Source: Chlamydiia bacterium
GTDB taxonomy: Bacteria > Chlamydiota > Chlamydiia > Chlamydiales > FEN-1388
Direction of reading: 5' to 3'
Assembly (NCBI GenBank): GCA_003170575.1
Contig: PMZB01000290.1
Coordinates: 1 to 9,954 of the forward strand
DNA length: 9,954 nucleotides
The position numbers and the translations under genes are program-made. Shown here one piece after another: positions 1 to 7,758 of the stretch (position 1 is its first letter; every line of letters begins with the position of its first letter). The notes beneath the pieces were generated by a model that made no database searches, was not told the DNA's origin, and saw only the letters and a list, made by a program, of their open reading frames with translations.

Positions 1-30
1 CAACTATTCAGCTTGGGGAGCAATTTATTT

Positions 31-61
31 TTGGATTTTTATCCCTTTTCTGTGGTATAAG
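31..61 (+). promoter_or_regulatory. Candidate distal promoter of the V-ATPase operon
   Basis: A TATAAG hexamer at 56-61, preceded by TGTGG, resembles a -10 box. The only -35-like element at a tolerable distance is TTGGAT at 31-36, with a 19-base spacer and only the TTG core matching. It would give a leader of roughly 105 bases before atpE. The whole 1-174 stretch is AT-rich and holds no credible gene. This is a weak call made by eye. Confidence 0.25.
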
Positions 62-112
62 TATATCCAGGATTAGACAGAAACCCAAATATAACTCCAA
101 AAAAGTTTAGTA

Positions 113-142
113 TTCAAAGTTAGTGATCAAATTTTGTATGAA
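113..142 (+). promoter_or_regulatory. Candidate proximal promoter of the V-ATPase operon
   Basis: TTCAAA (113-118) and TATGAA (137-142), 18 bases apart, each match four of six consensus positions. The implied start near 149 would leave a short leader before atpE. The -10 element overlaps an AT-only hairpin (128-135 pairing with 142-149, loop of six bases), which could instead be a leader structure. It competes with the distal candidate at 31-61, and neither is convincing alone. Confidence 0.2.
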
Positions 143-160
143 AAATTTGGTTTGTCGTGC

Positions 161-164
161 GAGG
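161..164 (+). promoter_or_regulatory. Ribosome binding site that fixes the atpE start
   Basis: GAGG lies 10 bases upstream of the ATG at 175. It overlaps or directly abuts the alternative in-frame starts (GTG at 157, ATG at 166), so it can only serve the ATG at 175. Confidence 0.55.
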
Positions 165-174
165 TATGTATTTT

Positions 175-801
175 ATGGAACAACGAAGCTCCGGCGATGA
201 AAGATTGGCTGCGATCTGCCAGAAGATCAGAAATGAGACACTGGAACCAGCAGAACAAGATGCGCAAAATATTCGGCTCACAGCCGAGCGAGAGGCCGCA
301 AAAATTAAAGCGGAGGCGCGTCAACTTGCGGATCAGCTGCTTCATGACTCCCGAAAAGAGGTTCAGGAAGAACGTAAAGCTTTTGAGGCATCCCTTCAAC
401 AAGCATGTAAGCAAACTCTGGATCTATTACGCCAAAAAGTGGAGCAAACTCTGTTTAAACCTGCACTGAATGCATGGCTCGAAAAAGAATTCTCCTCGGA
501 AGTAAAAACAGCGCATCTTCTTGATACCCTTATCCAGTATCTGAAAAAAGAAGGCATGGAAGGAGATCTTGCCGCCTGGATTGGATCTCATCTTTCAAAA
601 GAAGAAGTTGTAAAACACTTGGCCGCCTCCTCCCTTAAAGCCATTCCTAAAGAAGGGATTCACGTTGCAGATCAGGCCCAGGGCGTTATCTTAAAACTTT
701 TGGACAAGCACATCACCTTTGAAATAACTCCAGACGCTATTAAAGACCTTATCGCTACTTTTGTTCGCAGTGATTTCAGGAGGTTTTTCTTCGATGAGTG
801 A
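175..801 (+). CDS. atpE: V-type ATP synthase subunit E (peripheral stalk)
   Basis: This subunit belongs to the peripheral stalk that holds the A/B head against the rotor of a membrane-bound rotary ATPase. From the ATG at 175 the product is 208 residues, the length I recall for chlamydial AtpE. In-frame starts at 157 and 166 are possible, but the GAGG at 161-164 fits only 175. The N-terminal half (about residues 8-95) is a charged, Ala/Glu/Lys/Gln-rich helix typical of the long E-subunit helix. The C-terminal part is a compact globular region containing GVILKLLDKHITFEITPDAI, matching the family pattern of a 'LKLxDxxIxxxI' strand pair before the final helix. It is the first gene of the operon and its last 8 bases overlap the next gene. 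Family assignment rests on this architecture plus operon position. Confidence 0.93.
   Translation: MEQRSSGDERLAAICQKIRNETLEPAEQDAQNIRLTAEREAAKIKAEARQLADQLLHDSRKEVQEERKAFEASLQQACKQTLDLLRQKVEQTLFKPALNAWLEKEFSSEVKTAHLLDTLIQYLKKEGMEGDLAAWIGSHLSKEEVVKHLAASSLKAIPKEGIHVADQAQGVILKLLDKHITFEITPDAIKDLIATFVRSDFRRFFFDE
778..784 (+). promoter_or_regulatory. Strong ribosome binding site inside the atpE end
   Basis: AGGAGGT sits within the last codons of atpE, 9 bases before the ATG at 794. It selects that ATG over the upstream in-frame TTG at 761 and suggests independent as well as coupled translation of the DUF2764 gene. Confidence 0.7.
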
Positions 802-1513
802 TCAGGTATTCTTGACAATTTTCCTGCCCTCCCTCTCCTTTAACTCTCCTCCTGAGCTGAGTTTCGAAGATCTACGATTCTTTTTAAACCTCAATCTCTC
901 CTCAAAAGAGCAAAAAATTCTGTCAGGATTTCTCACCTTTTATGACCTTGAGAACGTACGAGCCTGGTTGCTTCAGACTCCAATGACTGTACGAGGCAGT
1001 ATGTCTCATGAGCTTCTCAAAGATAGATTGATCGACGGCAACACAGGAATTAGGGTTGTAGACTCTTTTCTCAAGACATATTCAACTCAAGAAGACCGCC
1101 TCCTTTATCTACCGACCCTCTCAAAACTCTATATCAAAGCCGCATCCCAAACTGGATATTCATTTCTCCAAAAATATTTTCGGCTAGAGAACAGAATACG
1201 ACGCATTCTTTCTACATTTCGTGCAGAAACATCAGTTCCCCCGTTTCAATTGACCCCAGAGGAACTTTCTTCTTCACAGTACCGAGATCTTTATACCATC
1301 TGGAAAAAAAGAGCTCATTCATTTGATATAGAGAGAGAAATCTCTCAGTGGAAATTTTTAGAAATCGAACGCCTTGGAGAGCAAGCTCTTCCCTTTTCGT
1401 TCGATCGCATTCTTTCGTATCTTATTCGGCTCCTTCTTGTTGAGTCACGGCTAGGAATGAAAGAACATACACATATTAAGAGCCTGGAACGCTTGGCAAA
1501 GGTAGTGCAATGA
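794..1513 (+). CDS. DUF2764 family protein, V-ATPase operon-associated
   Basis: The 239-residue product occupies the slot of C. trachomatis CT309, between atpE and atpA. The start at 794 follows an AGGAGGT site. The frame stays open upstream to a TTG at 761, but that start has no such site. The N-terminus (VFLTIFLPSLSF, then PPELSFEDLRFF) fits the family opening: a hydrophobic strand, 'LPxL', then a Pro-rich turn and helices. The rest is predicted helical with many aromatic and Arg residues, and I see no signal peptide or membrane helix. The operon has no recognisable subunit C/d, F or G. The family's constant position in V-ATPase operons of Chlamydiae, spirochaetes and Bacteroidetes therefore suggests a stalk or socket role like subunit C. 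That role is inference. It overlaps atpE by 8 bases and atpA by 4. Confidence 0.85.
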   Translation: MSDQVFLTIFLPSLSFNSPPELSFEDLRFFLNLNLSSKEQKILSGFLTFYDLENVRAWLLQTPMTVRGSMSHELLKDRLIDGNTGIRVVDSFLKTYSTQEDRLLYLPTLSKLYIKAASQTGYSFLQKYFRLENRIRRILSTFRAETSVPPFQLTPEELSSSQYRDLYTIWKKRAHSFDIEREISQWKFLEIERLGEQALPFSFDRILSYLIRLLLVESRLGMKEHTHIKSLERLAKVVQ

Positions 1514-3282
1514 CGAATATTCTAGAACAAGAAGCACCAACAACAGCAAAAGGACGTGTAAAAAAGGCTTTTGGAAACCTTGTACATGTGGTTTTTGATA
1601 ACGCTATCCGTCAAGGAGAGGTAGCGTACATTCTGCTGCCAAACTATAGACTAAAAGCGGAGGTACTTGAGATTTCAGGAAATGAAGCTAAGCTCCAAGT
1701 GTTTGAAGATACCCGGGAAATCACGCTTGATACACCAGTAGAGTTTACAGGTAATCTTCTTGAAGCTGAGCTTGGCCCTGGACTTTTAAGCACGATCTAC
1801 GATGGGTTGCAAAATCCGCTTGAAGATGTTGCAAATAAAGCAGGATATTTTCTGCCAAAAGGATTTCAAGGCAAAGCTCTGGATAGAGAACGTACCTGGG
1901 ATTTTTTGCCAATTGCAAAACCTAATCAAATTCTCAAGCGCGGAGATGCTCTTGGAATGGTTATGGAAAACAGGTTCGAACACCTGATCATGGTTCCTTT
2001 CAGTTGCTTTGGAAAATGTACTGTCTCCTGGGTTGCCCCTAAAGGCCAATACACTGTTACTTCTGTCATCGCCAAAGCAGTTGATGAGCGAGGTGATGAA
2101 CTTTCCTTTACAATGCTCCAGCGATGGCCAATAAAAAATCAGCTTATTCAAGGAAGGAATATCCGCCCCACACAAATGCTTGATACTGGCTGCAGGATTA
2201 TTGATACACAATTTCCCATCCTTAAAGGCGGAACGTTTTGCACTCCAGGACCCTTTGGAGCAGGAAAAACAGTGCTCCAGCACCACCTTGCCAAATACTC
2301 TTCTGTTGACATTGTCATCGTAGTAGCCTGCGGAGAACGTGCTGGCGAGGTCGTTGAGATCTTAAGAGAATTCCCTCACCTTGTGGATCCCCATACTGGC
2401 GAATCCCTGATGAACCGGACTGTCATGATCTGTAATACTTCCTCTATGCCTGTTGCTGCGCGCGAAGCTTCAGTATATCTTGGCGTTACCTTAGCAGAAT
2501 ACTACCGACAGATGGGTCTGCACGTACTTGTGCTTGCCGACTCAACCTCAAGATGGGCTCAAGCTATGCGCGAGATGTCAGGACGGCTTGAAGAGATCCC
2601 TGGGGAGGAGGCGTTTCCTGCCTACCTTGCCTCCAGAATCTCTGCTTTCTACGAGCGTTCAGGGGTGATCGTGATGGAAAACGGCCGCTCAGGCTCTCTC
2701 TCGATCGGCGGAGCAGTTTCCCCTGCTGGAGGAAACTTTGAAGAACCTGTGACCCAAGCCACATTGGCCGTTGTAGGAGCCTTCTTGGGCCTTTCCTGGG
2801 AACGATCCGCTGCAAGAAAGTATCCAGCTATTGATCCCCTGATTTCATGGTCAAAATACACAACACAGGTTGCTCACGAGCTTTCTGCAAAAATGCCTGA
2901 GTGGGGGCATATTATCGAAAAAGCGTCCAAAATTTTGAGAGCATCTGATGAAATAAAAAAACGAATGGAAGTTGTCGGCGAAGAAGGAATCTCCCTTGAA
3001 GACATGATCACGTATCTTAAAGGAGAGCTCTACGATACCTGCTACCTCCAGCAAAACTCATTTGACAAAGAAGATAGCTACTGCTCCATTGAACGACAAA
3101 TGGCTTCTCTTGCTATTATGGGGCAGATTATTGCATACCCCTTTGTGTTTAAGACACACGATGAAGCCCGTACTTATTTCTTGTCTCTACAGCATAAATT
3201 GAAAAATTTAAATTATCTCCCACTTGGAGTAGCAACGTACCTTCAGACTGTAGCTGAAATTCGGACGTTGTTAAATATGTGA
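1510..3282 (+). CDS. atpA: V-type ATP synthase catalytic subunit A
   Basis: The catalytic nucleotide-binding subunit of the V1/A1 head hydrolyses or makes ATP with AtpB in an A3B3 hexamer. The 590 residues match the family's usual length. An N-terminal beta barrel (about 12-80) is followed by the A-subunit-specific insertion, entered through LGPGLLSTIYDGLQNPL. The P-loop GPFGAGKT is at 247-254 with Lys253, and the catalytic Glu lies in GER at 275-277. The Walker B region HVLVLADSTSRWA starts at 338 and ends in Asp344. It is followed by GRLEEIPGEEAFPAYLASR, the PVTQAT segment and DPLISWSKY. All key residues are present, so it should be active. The ATG at 1510 overlaps the previous stop (ATGA), implying coupled translation. 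The core sequence is strikingly similar to chlamydial AtpA as I remember it. Confidence 0.98.
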   Translation: MTNILEQEAPTTAKGRVKKAFGNLVHVVFDNAIRQGEVAYILLPNYRLKAEVLEISGNEAKLQVFEDTREITLDTPVEFTGNLLEAELGPGLLSTIYDGLQNPLEDVANKAGYFLPKGFQGKALDRERTWDFLPIAKPNQILKRGDALGMVMENRFEHLIMVPFSCFGKCTVSWVAPKGQYTVTSVIAKAVDERGDELSFTMLQRWPIKNQLIQGRNIRPTQMLDTGCRIIDTQFPILKGGTFCTPGPFGAGKTVLQHHLAKYSSVDIVIVVACGERAGEVVEILREFPHLVDPHTGESLMNRTVMICNTSSMPVAAREASVYLGVTLAEYYRQMGLHVLVLADSTSRWAQAMREMSGRLEEIPGEEAFPAYLASRISAFYERSGVIVMENGRSGSLSIGGAVSPAGGNFEEPVTQATLAVVGAFLGLSWERSAARKYPAIDPLISWSKYTTQVAHELSAKMPEWGHIIEKASKILRASDEIKKRMEVVGEEGISLEDMITYLKGELYDTCYLQQNSFDKEDSYCSIERQMASLAIMGQIIAYPFVFKTHDEARTYFLSLQHKLKNLNYLPLGVATYLQTVAEIRTLLNM

Positions 3283-3292
3283 GGATGAATAA

Positions 3293-4594
3293 ATGAGAAC
3301 AATTCACGAAAAAATTGATGATATTAGAGGCAGCCTCGTAACAGTGCGCGGAAGTAAAGCCGGTTTAGGCGAGCTTGCCCGCATCGAGATGGCAGACGGC
3401 AGAACTGCCTATGCCTCGGTCCTCCGAATTGACGGGGATAAAGCAACCTTGCAGGTATTTCAAAATACACGAGGAATATCCACTGGAGACAGGATCATCT
3501 TCCTTCGCCGGCAAATGCAGGCTATGTTTAGCCCTGGTCTTTTAGGAAGAAGGCTTAATGGCGCTGGAGAATCCATTGATGGCGGATCAGAGGTTTTGGG
3601 AGAGCCTGTGGAGATTGGCGGCACATCCTTTAATCCTGTGAAACGCATTGTCCCAACCGAGATGGTGCGCACCAATATCCCCATGATTGATGTGTTTAAT
3701 TGCCTTGTGAAATCGCAGAAAATCCCTATCTTTTCCGTTGCAGGAGAGCCCTACAATAAGCTTCTCATGCGCATTGCAAATCAAGCTGCAGCTGATGTGG
3801 TCATTATTGGAGGCATGGGGCTTACCTTCACTGACTACCAACTGTTTGTAGAAAATGCAGAACTTTCAGGCTCCCAAAATAAAACCGTTATGTTTATTCA
3901 TAGGGCCACAGACCCCACCGTGGAATGTGTCCTGGTTCCTGACATGGCTCTTGCCTGCGCCGAGAAATTTGCTCTGGAACATAAAAATGTAGTCGTGCTT
4001 CTTACTGACATGACAGCCTTCGCAGATGCGCTGCGCGAAATCTCCATCACCATGGACCAGATCCCGTCAAATCGAGGGTATCCAGGGTCTCTTTATTCAG
4101 ACCTGGCTTCACGTTATGAAAAAGCTGTCGCCATCGAAGGAAGCGGTTCGATCACTCTAGTCACTGTCACCACTATGCCAGGAGATGATGTGACCCACCC
4201 AGTACCAGACAATACTGGATACATCACCGAGGGGCAATGGTATCTGCACGGCGGCCGCATCGATCCTTTTGGCTCGCTCTCACGCCTTAAACAGCTTGTG
4301 ATCGGAAAAGTCACCCGCGAGGACCATGGAGAGTTAGCTAATTCCTTAATTCGCCTCTATGCTGAATCCAAAAAGGCTCGAGAGAGGCATGCCATGGGAT
4401 TTCGTCTTTCACGATGGGATGAAAAACTCATTCATTTTGCGAAACTCTTTGAAATAGAACTTATGGACCTAAACGTCAACTGCTCGCTCGAACAAGCGCT
4501 TGATAAAGGATGGAAAATTTTTGGGTCCTGCTTCACGCGAGAAGAAGTAGGAATTAAAGAAACGATTCTTGAAAAATTTTGGGTAAGAGAGTGA
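3293..4594 (+). CDS. atpB: V-type ATP synthase subunit B
   Basis: The non-catalytic head subunit alternates with AtpA and contributes an Arg finger and a regulatory nucleotide site. The product is 433 residues. The beta-barrel start (about 8-75) leads through [20 protein letters not shown]. The P-loop position carries VAGEPYNKL (149-157) instead of GxxxxGKT. That is normal for B subunits, which lack a full Walker A motif. Downstream, [35 protein letters not shown] and the DPFGSLSRL signature are all recognisable. A gap of 10 bases separates it from atpA, and a GAGG overlapping the atpA stop (3282-3285) serves as its ribosome binding site. AtpA and AtpB are expected in equal amounts, which fits this tight spacing. 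Confidence 0.97.
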   Translation: MRTIHEKIDDIRGSLVTVRGSKAGLGELARIEMADGRTAYASVLRIDGDKATLQVFQNTRGISTGDRIIFLRRQMQAMFSPGLLGRRLNGAGESIDGGSEVLGEPVEIGGTSFNPVKRIVPTEMVRTNIPMIDVFNCLVKSQKIPIFSVAGEPYNKLLMRIANQAAADVVIIGGMGLTFTDYQLFVENAELSGSQNKTVMFIHRATDPTVECVLVPDMALACAEKFALEHKNVVVLLTDMTAFADALREISITMDQIPSNRGYPGSLYSDLASRYEKAVAIEGSGSITLVTVTTMPGDDVTHPVPDNTGYITEGQWYLHGGRIDPFGSLSRLKQLVIGKVTREDHGELANSLIRLYAESKKARERHAMGFRLSRWDEKLIHFAKLFEIELMDLNVNCSLEQALDKGWKIFGSCFTREEVGIKETILEKFWVRE

Positions 4595-4604
4595 CTTAAA
4601 GTTT

Positions 4605-5228
4605 ATGGCAGAAGTCAAATTTACCAAACAGGAATTGCGCCAGCAACAGATCAAGCTCCACCAGCTCCAACGCTATTTGCCCACACTCCAATTGCGAAAA
4701 GCACTTCTCCAAGCAGAAGTTACCAATGCACGAACACAACACGCCGAACTCAAGCAAAAGCAGTTTGATGCCTGGAAAACGCTTTCTAACGCAGCACCGC
4801 TTCTCTCTTTAGACCCCCATCTCTCCCTTGAAAAAGCATCAACCATCGCAAAAATAGAAAAAGGCTCTGAAAATATTGCAGGAGTTGAAGTCCCCTTTCT
4901 TACCTCCTGCTCCTTCGAGACGTTTGATTATAATCTTTACGACACCCCTCCCTGGGTGGATGCTTTTGTTGAAGAGCTTCGTTTATTCCATACACTCTCT
5001 GTGAAACTTGCCTTTTCAGACGAACGGCTGCTCGTGCTTGAAAGAGAGTTGAGAGAGGTGTACACACGTGTAAACCTCTTTGAAAAAGTACTTATTCCAC
5101 GCTGTCTAAAGAACATAAAAGCGATAAAAATTTTCTTGGGAGATCTTGAGCTTGCAGCTATTGCTCAAGCAAAAATTGCTAAGACAAAGATCATGAATAG
5201 AAAACTAGAAATGGCAGGCACGCTATGA
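4605..5228 (+). CDS. atpD: V-type ATP synthase subunit D (central stalk)
   Basis: This is the rotor shaft inside the A3B3 head, equivalent to F-ATPase gamma. The 207-residue product begins with a long Gln/Leu/Lys-rich helix (about 6-60: FTKQELRQQQIKLHQLQRYL, then LRKALLQAEV). A less helical middle contains the DTPPWVDAF turn (about 109-117), and a second long helix (about 120-200) returns antiparallel, ending Lys-rich. This helix-loop-helix layout is the D family's. The ATG at 4605 lies 10 bases after atpB, but I see no good Shine-Dalgarno sequence, so it may rely on reinitiation after AtpB. Its stop overlaps the atpI start by 4 bases. No subunit F gene, the usual partner of D, is present in the operon. 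Confidence 0.93.
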   Translation: MAEVKFTKQELRQQQIKLHQLQRYLPTLQLRKALLQAEVTNARTQHAELKQKQFDAWKTLSNAAPLLSLDPHLSLEKASTIAKIEKGSENIAGVEVPFLTSCSFETFDYNLYDTPPWVDAFVEELRLFHTLSVKLAFSDERLLVLERELREVYTRVNLFEKVLIPRCLKNIKAIKIFLGDLELAAIAQAKIAKTKIMNRKLEMAGTL

Positions 5229-7120
5229 GAGTGGATGTAGAGAAATTTCTTTTTGTTGGCCCTGCTTCACAAAAAGATGAGTTTATCCTTGCCTGCCAAA
5301 AACAAGGCTCTATCCAATTTTTTGGCGCAAAAACTTCCCTTTCAGATCTACTTGCCAAAGACTTTTTCGATGTCACCCAAGCCATCAAAATACTGATTCC
5401 ATATGATGTCGAACAAACTCCGCATGTGTCTATAGTTGATCCTCTTTCCTTCTCACGCATGGTCATAGCAGATAAGCTTAAGCTCGAAGAACTCCACCTT
5501 ACGCGAAGAGAGGTAAGAGAAAAGCTACAAAAAGTTACCCCCTTTGGAAAGATCCCTCTAGAGATGATCCGAGAGCTAGAATCGAAAACATCACTCCGTT
5601 TTCGCCTCTGGACAGCTCATGTTGCAACTCGTGGAACAGAGGTCTGCCCCCACCTGATTGAAACTGCAACTGTCTCGACAAGACAGTATTTCCTCTCCCT
5701 CACGAAAGAACCAATCGATCTTCCAGGACTTGAAGAAATTCCTCTCACCGAAGAGACGGTGAACCTTTCCCAAACAATGCAAGAATTGACGAAAAAAATA
5801 GAGAATATAGAGGACTATTTAAAACATAGAGCAGCCTTCGTTGTAAGTTTACGGCGCGCTTTGATTGACGAACTGGACGGAAAAAAACGACAGCACGTTC
5901 TCGAAAATGCTCTTTTCCCACTGGAGAACAGGCTCTTTTCCGTGATCGGATGGGTGCCAGAATCTCTGTCCGAAAGTGTTCACGCCATTTGCGACTCCAT
6001 GAACATACTTGCGGAGGAAGTTCCTATCCTTTCAGGGGAAGCGCCCCCCACGTGTTTGGAAAATAAAAACTTCTCCCGTGTAGGAGAAGACCTGGTCAAC
6101 ATCTATGATACGCCATCTCCCTCTGACACAGATCCCTCTCTTTGGGTGCTCTTCTTCTTCTCCCTCTTTTTTGCAATGATCGTTGAGGATGGTGGATATG
6201 GTCTTGTGTTCTTGATCGCTGCACTTATCATGCACAAAAAAATAACTAAAAAATCTTCTACAACCAAACGATTTATCAAACTCACAGCAATCCTTGGCAC
6301 ATCCTGTCTTATTTGGGGGCTATGCACCCATTGTTTCTTTGGTATTGATCTCTCTCCAAAAAATCCTCTCTTCTCCCGCTCTCCAATCACATATCTCGTG
6401 GAAAAACAAGCAGACTATCACCTGACTCGGAATGACCATAAAGTGGCGCAATGGACACAACTGCACGGCTCTCCACCCACGTCCCGAGACCAATTCCTCT
6501 ATGAACGTCCTGCCCCACATGCTCCACCCTTCCAAAGAGCATTTATGGAGGCAACCCTTCTTGAGCTTGCGCTCCTTACCGGCTGCATTCATATCATGGT
6601 AAGCATCTGTCGATACCTCTCCCGCCGCATCATGAACGCAGGCTGGCTTCTGCTTATCGCAGGAGGGTATCTGTTCGCAGCAAACTACATGCATGCAACG
6701 TCTCTTTTTCACTACCTTTTTGGACTAGATCCAGCCTCCAGCGGGGAGAAAGGCCTTCAAGTCGCTTATGCAGGACTCTTCTTTTCGCTCATCGCTTCAG
6801 TGTGCAAGCATGGCCTCCCCGGTGCATTTGAGATTACCGCTGCCATCCAAGTGTTCGCTGATGTGCTTTCCTATCTTCGTATCTTCGCACTCGCCCTGGC
6901 CGGCACCCTGATCGCTAACCTGAGCAATCAACTTGCAGGAAAGCTCCCCTTTATCATCGCAGTCATGATGCTCATCTTCGCCCACTCAATGAACATGCTC
7001 ATGTCAATCATGGGCGGAGTCATCCACGGCTTGCGACTAAACTTTCTTGAATGGTACCACTACTCCTTCGAAGGAGGAGGCACACCATTTACACCACTTA
7101 AACTAGAAGAACGCCAATAA
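5225..7120 (+). CDS. atpI: V-type ATP synthase subunit I (membrane subunit a)
   Basis: The stator membrane subunit forms the two ion half-channels against the AtpK ring. The 631 residues divide into a cytoplasmic, helix-rich N-terminal half (about 1-300) and a membrane C-terminal half. Hydrophobic segments by eye are 306-330, 345-368, 444-463, 472-490, 511-527, 534-567 and 575-601. The essential channel Arg is Arg552 in the SYLRIFAL motif, the counterpart of Arg735 in yeast Vph1p. The C-terminus has RLNFLEWYHYSFEGGG, the conserved family ending. A hydrophilic loop of about 65 residues (376-440, rich in His, Pro and Arg) separates the second and third helices. The start overlaps the atpD stop (ATGA). 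I expect it to be fully functional. Confidence 0.97.
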   Translation: MRVDVEKFLFVGPASQKDEFILACQKQGSIQFFGAKTSLSDLLAKDFFDVTQAIKILIPYDVEQTPHVSIVDPLSFSRMVIADKLKLEELHLTRREVREKLQKVTPFGKIPLEMIRELESKTSLRFRLWTAHVATRGTEVCPHLIETATVSTRQYFLSLTKEPIDLPGLEEIPLTEETVNLSQTMQELTKKIENIEDYLKHRAAFVVSLRRALIDELDGKKRQHVLENALFPLENRLFSVIGWVPESLSESVHAICDSMNILAEEVPILSGEAPPTCLENKNFSRVGEDLVNIYDTPSPSDTDPSLWVLFFFSLFFAMIVEDGGYGLVFLIAALIMHKKITKKSSTTKRFIKLTAILGTSCLIWGLCTHCFFGIDLSPKNPLFSRSPITYLVEKQADYHLTRNDHKVAQWTQLHGSPPTSRDQFLYERPAPHAPPFQRAFMEATLLELALLTGCIHIMVSICRYLSRRIMNAGWLLLIAGGYLFAANYMHATSLFHYLFGLDPASSGEKGLQVAYAGLFFSLIASVCKHGLPGAFEITAAIQVFADVLSYLRIFALALAGTLIANLSNQLAGKLPFIIAVMMLIFAHSMNMLMSIMGGVIHGLRLNFLEWYHYSFEGGGTPFTPLKLEERQ

Positions 7121-7134
7121 GGAGAACAAAAAAA

Positions 7135-7566
7135 ATGGAACATACCTATCTTGCTCAACTCGGGCCAATGCTCGTCTTGACTATCTCAATCGTCGGAAGC
7201 GCCATAGGAAGCTGTATAGCCGGCGCCGCCTGCCACGCCGCCATGACAAAAACAGAAGAGGGCCACGGCAAACTCATCGGCATGTCCTCAGCCCCAGCCT
7301 CCCAGTGTATCTACGGGTTCATCCTCATGATCCTGCTCAACGACAGTATCCAATCCGGAAAGATCACCGAGATAGCCGGCATCTACATCGGCATACTCGC
7401 CGGCATCGGGTTCTTCATCTCCTCCTACCTCCAATCAAAAATTATCCTCACAGGCATCCAAGCAACAGTCACCCGCCCCGCACTCTTCGGTAAATGCTTC
7501 GCCGCCGTCGGTATCCTCGAGTCATTCGCCCTGTTTGTGTTCGTGTTTACGTTGCTTATCATCTAG
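7135..7566 (+). CDS. atpK: V-type ATP synthase subunit K (proteolipid c-ring)
   Basis: This proteolipid of the rotor ring carries ions through the membrane. The 143 residues form four hydrophobic helices (about 9-33, 50-70, 78-98, 118-143), the doubled hairpin of V-type c subunits. The ion-binding carboxylate is Glu129 in GILESFALF in the last helix. No carboxylate lies at the matching place in helix 2 (PASQCIYGF), as usual for this type. Ser56-Gln57 and Gln109 could add ion ligands of the kind seen in the sodium-binding Enterococcus hirae NtpK. AAGGAG at 7119-7124 gives a clear ribosome binding site 10 bases upstream. Codons end in C far more often than in the upstream operon genes, consistent with a subunit needed in many copies per enzyme. 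It is the last operon gene. Confidence 0.96.
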   Translation: MEHTYLAQLGPMLVLTISIVGSAIGSCIAGAACHAAMTKTEEGHGKLIGMSSAPASQCIYGFILMILLNDSIQSGKITEIAGIYIGILAGIGFFISSYLQSKIILTGIQATVTRPALFGKCFAAVGILESFALFVFVFTLLII

Positions 7567-7576
7567 CGAACGAAGG

Positions 7577-7599
7577 GAAGGAGGGATCCTCCCTCCTTC
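7577..7599 (+). terminator. GC-rich hairpin just after atpK, possible operon terminator
   Basis: GAAGGAGGG (7577-7585) pairs perfectly with 7591-7599 around a five-base loop, starting 11 bases after the atpK stop. No T run follows, so it is not a standard intrinsic terminator. It may stabilise the 3' end of the mRNA or be part of the repeat cluster. Confidence 0.45.
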
Positions 7600-7606
7600 A
7601 CCTCCC

Positions 7607-7630
7607 GTCCGAGGGACTAGTCCCTCGGAC
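7607..7630. repeat. Perfect 24-base palindrome
   Basis: GTCCGAGGGA, CTAG, TCCCTCGGAC is identical to its own reverse complement over all 24 bases. It starts 7 bases after the preceding GC-rich hairpin, and no T run follows. It could act as an RNA hairpin (10-bp stem, four-base loop) terminating or protecting the ATPase transcript, as a dyad protein-binding site, or as a mobile-repeat end. The sequence does not decide between these. Confidence 0.7.
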
Positions 7631-7647
7631 TCCCAAGAAAGGGGCCT

Positions 7648-7722
7648 AAAGTCTTCAACAAATGAGCGAAAACTACTCCTTGCTTGCAGCAAGAAGTATT
7701 TTTCGCTCATGTTAAAGACTTT
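7648..7722. repeat. Long imperfect inverted repeat, copy 1
   Basis: A 75-base hairpin: 7648-7684 pairs with 7688-7722, giving 32 base pairs with three mismatches and two bulged A's around the loop TGC (7685-7687). The arms contain AAAGTCTT/AAGACTTT at the outside and ATGAGCGAAAA/TTTTCGCTCAT in the middle. The right arm (7691-7724) recurs at 9921-9954 with 32 of 34 bases identical, so this is a dispersed element and not a one-off structure. It has no transposase and no credible coding content. It resembles a non-autonomous palindromic repeat of the REP/MITE sort. The class name is inference. Confidence 0.75.
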
Positions 7723-7727
7723 TCTCG

Positions 7728-7758
7728 TCATCGGCGGAGCCGATGAATCCCTATTTTT
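7728..7758 (+). terminator. Small hairpin followed by T run, possible terminator
   Basis: TCATCGG (7728-7734) pairs with 7740-7746 around loop CGGAG, and a run of five T's follows at 7754-7758. The 7-base gap between stem and T run is long for an intrinsic terminator. It is nevertheless the best T-run candidate between atpK and the next gene. Confidence 0.35.

Noticed and set aside
1786..2286. A 166-codon reverse-strand open frame inside atpA
   Set aside because: It is antisense to a fully conserved catalytic subunit, with no family resemblance or ribosome binding site.
3737..3763. Apparent loss of the P-loop in AtpB
   Set aside because: V-type B subunits normally lack a complete Walker A motif, so this is the expected state and not a defect.
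6320..6712. A 130-codon reverse-strand open frame inside atpI
   Set aside because: It is antisense to the membrane domain of atpI and is explained by codon bias of that gene.
7305..7493. A basic, His/Arg-rich 62-codon frame inside atpK
   Set aside because: It is an out-of-frame reading of the C-rich codons of atpK. The repetitive His-Arg content follows from ATC, GGC and GCC runs.
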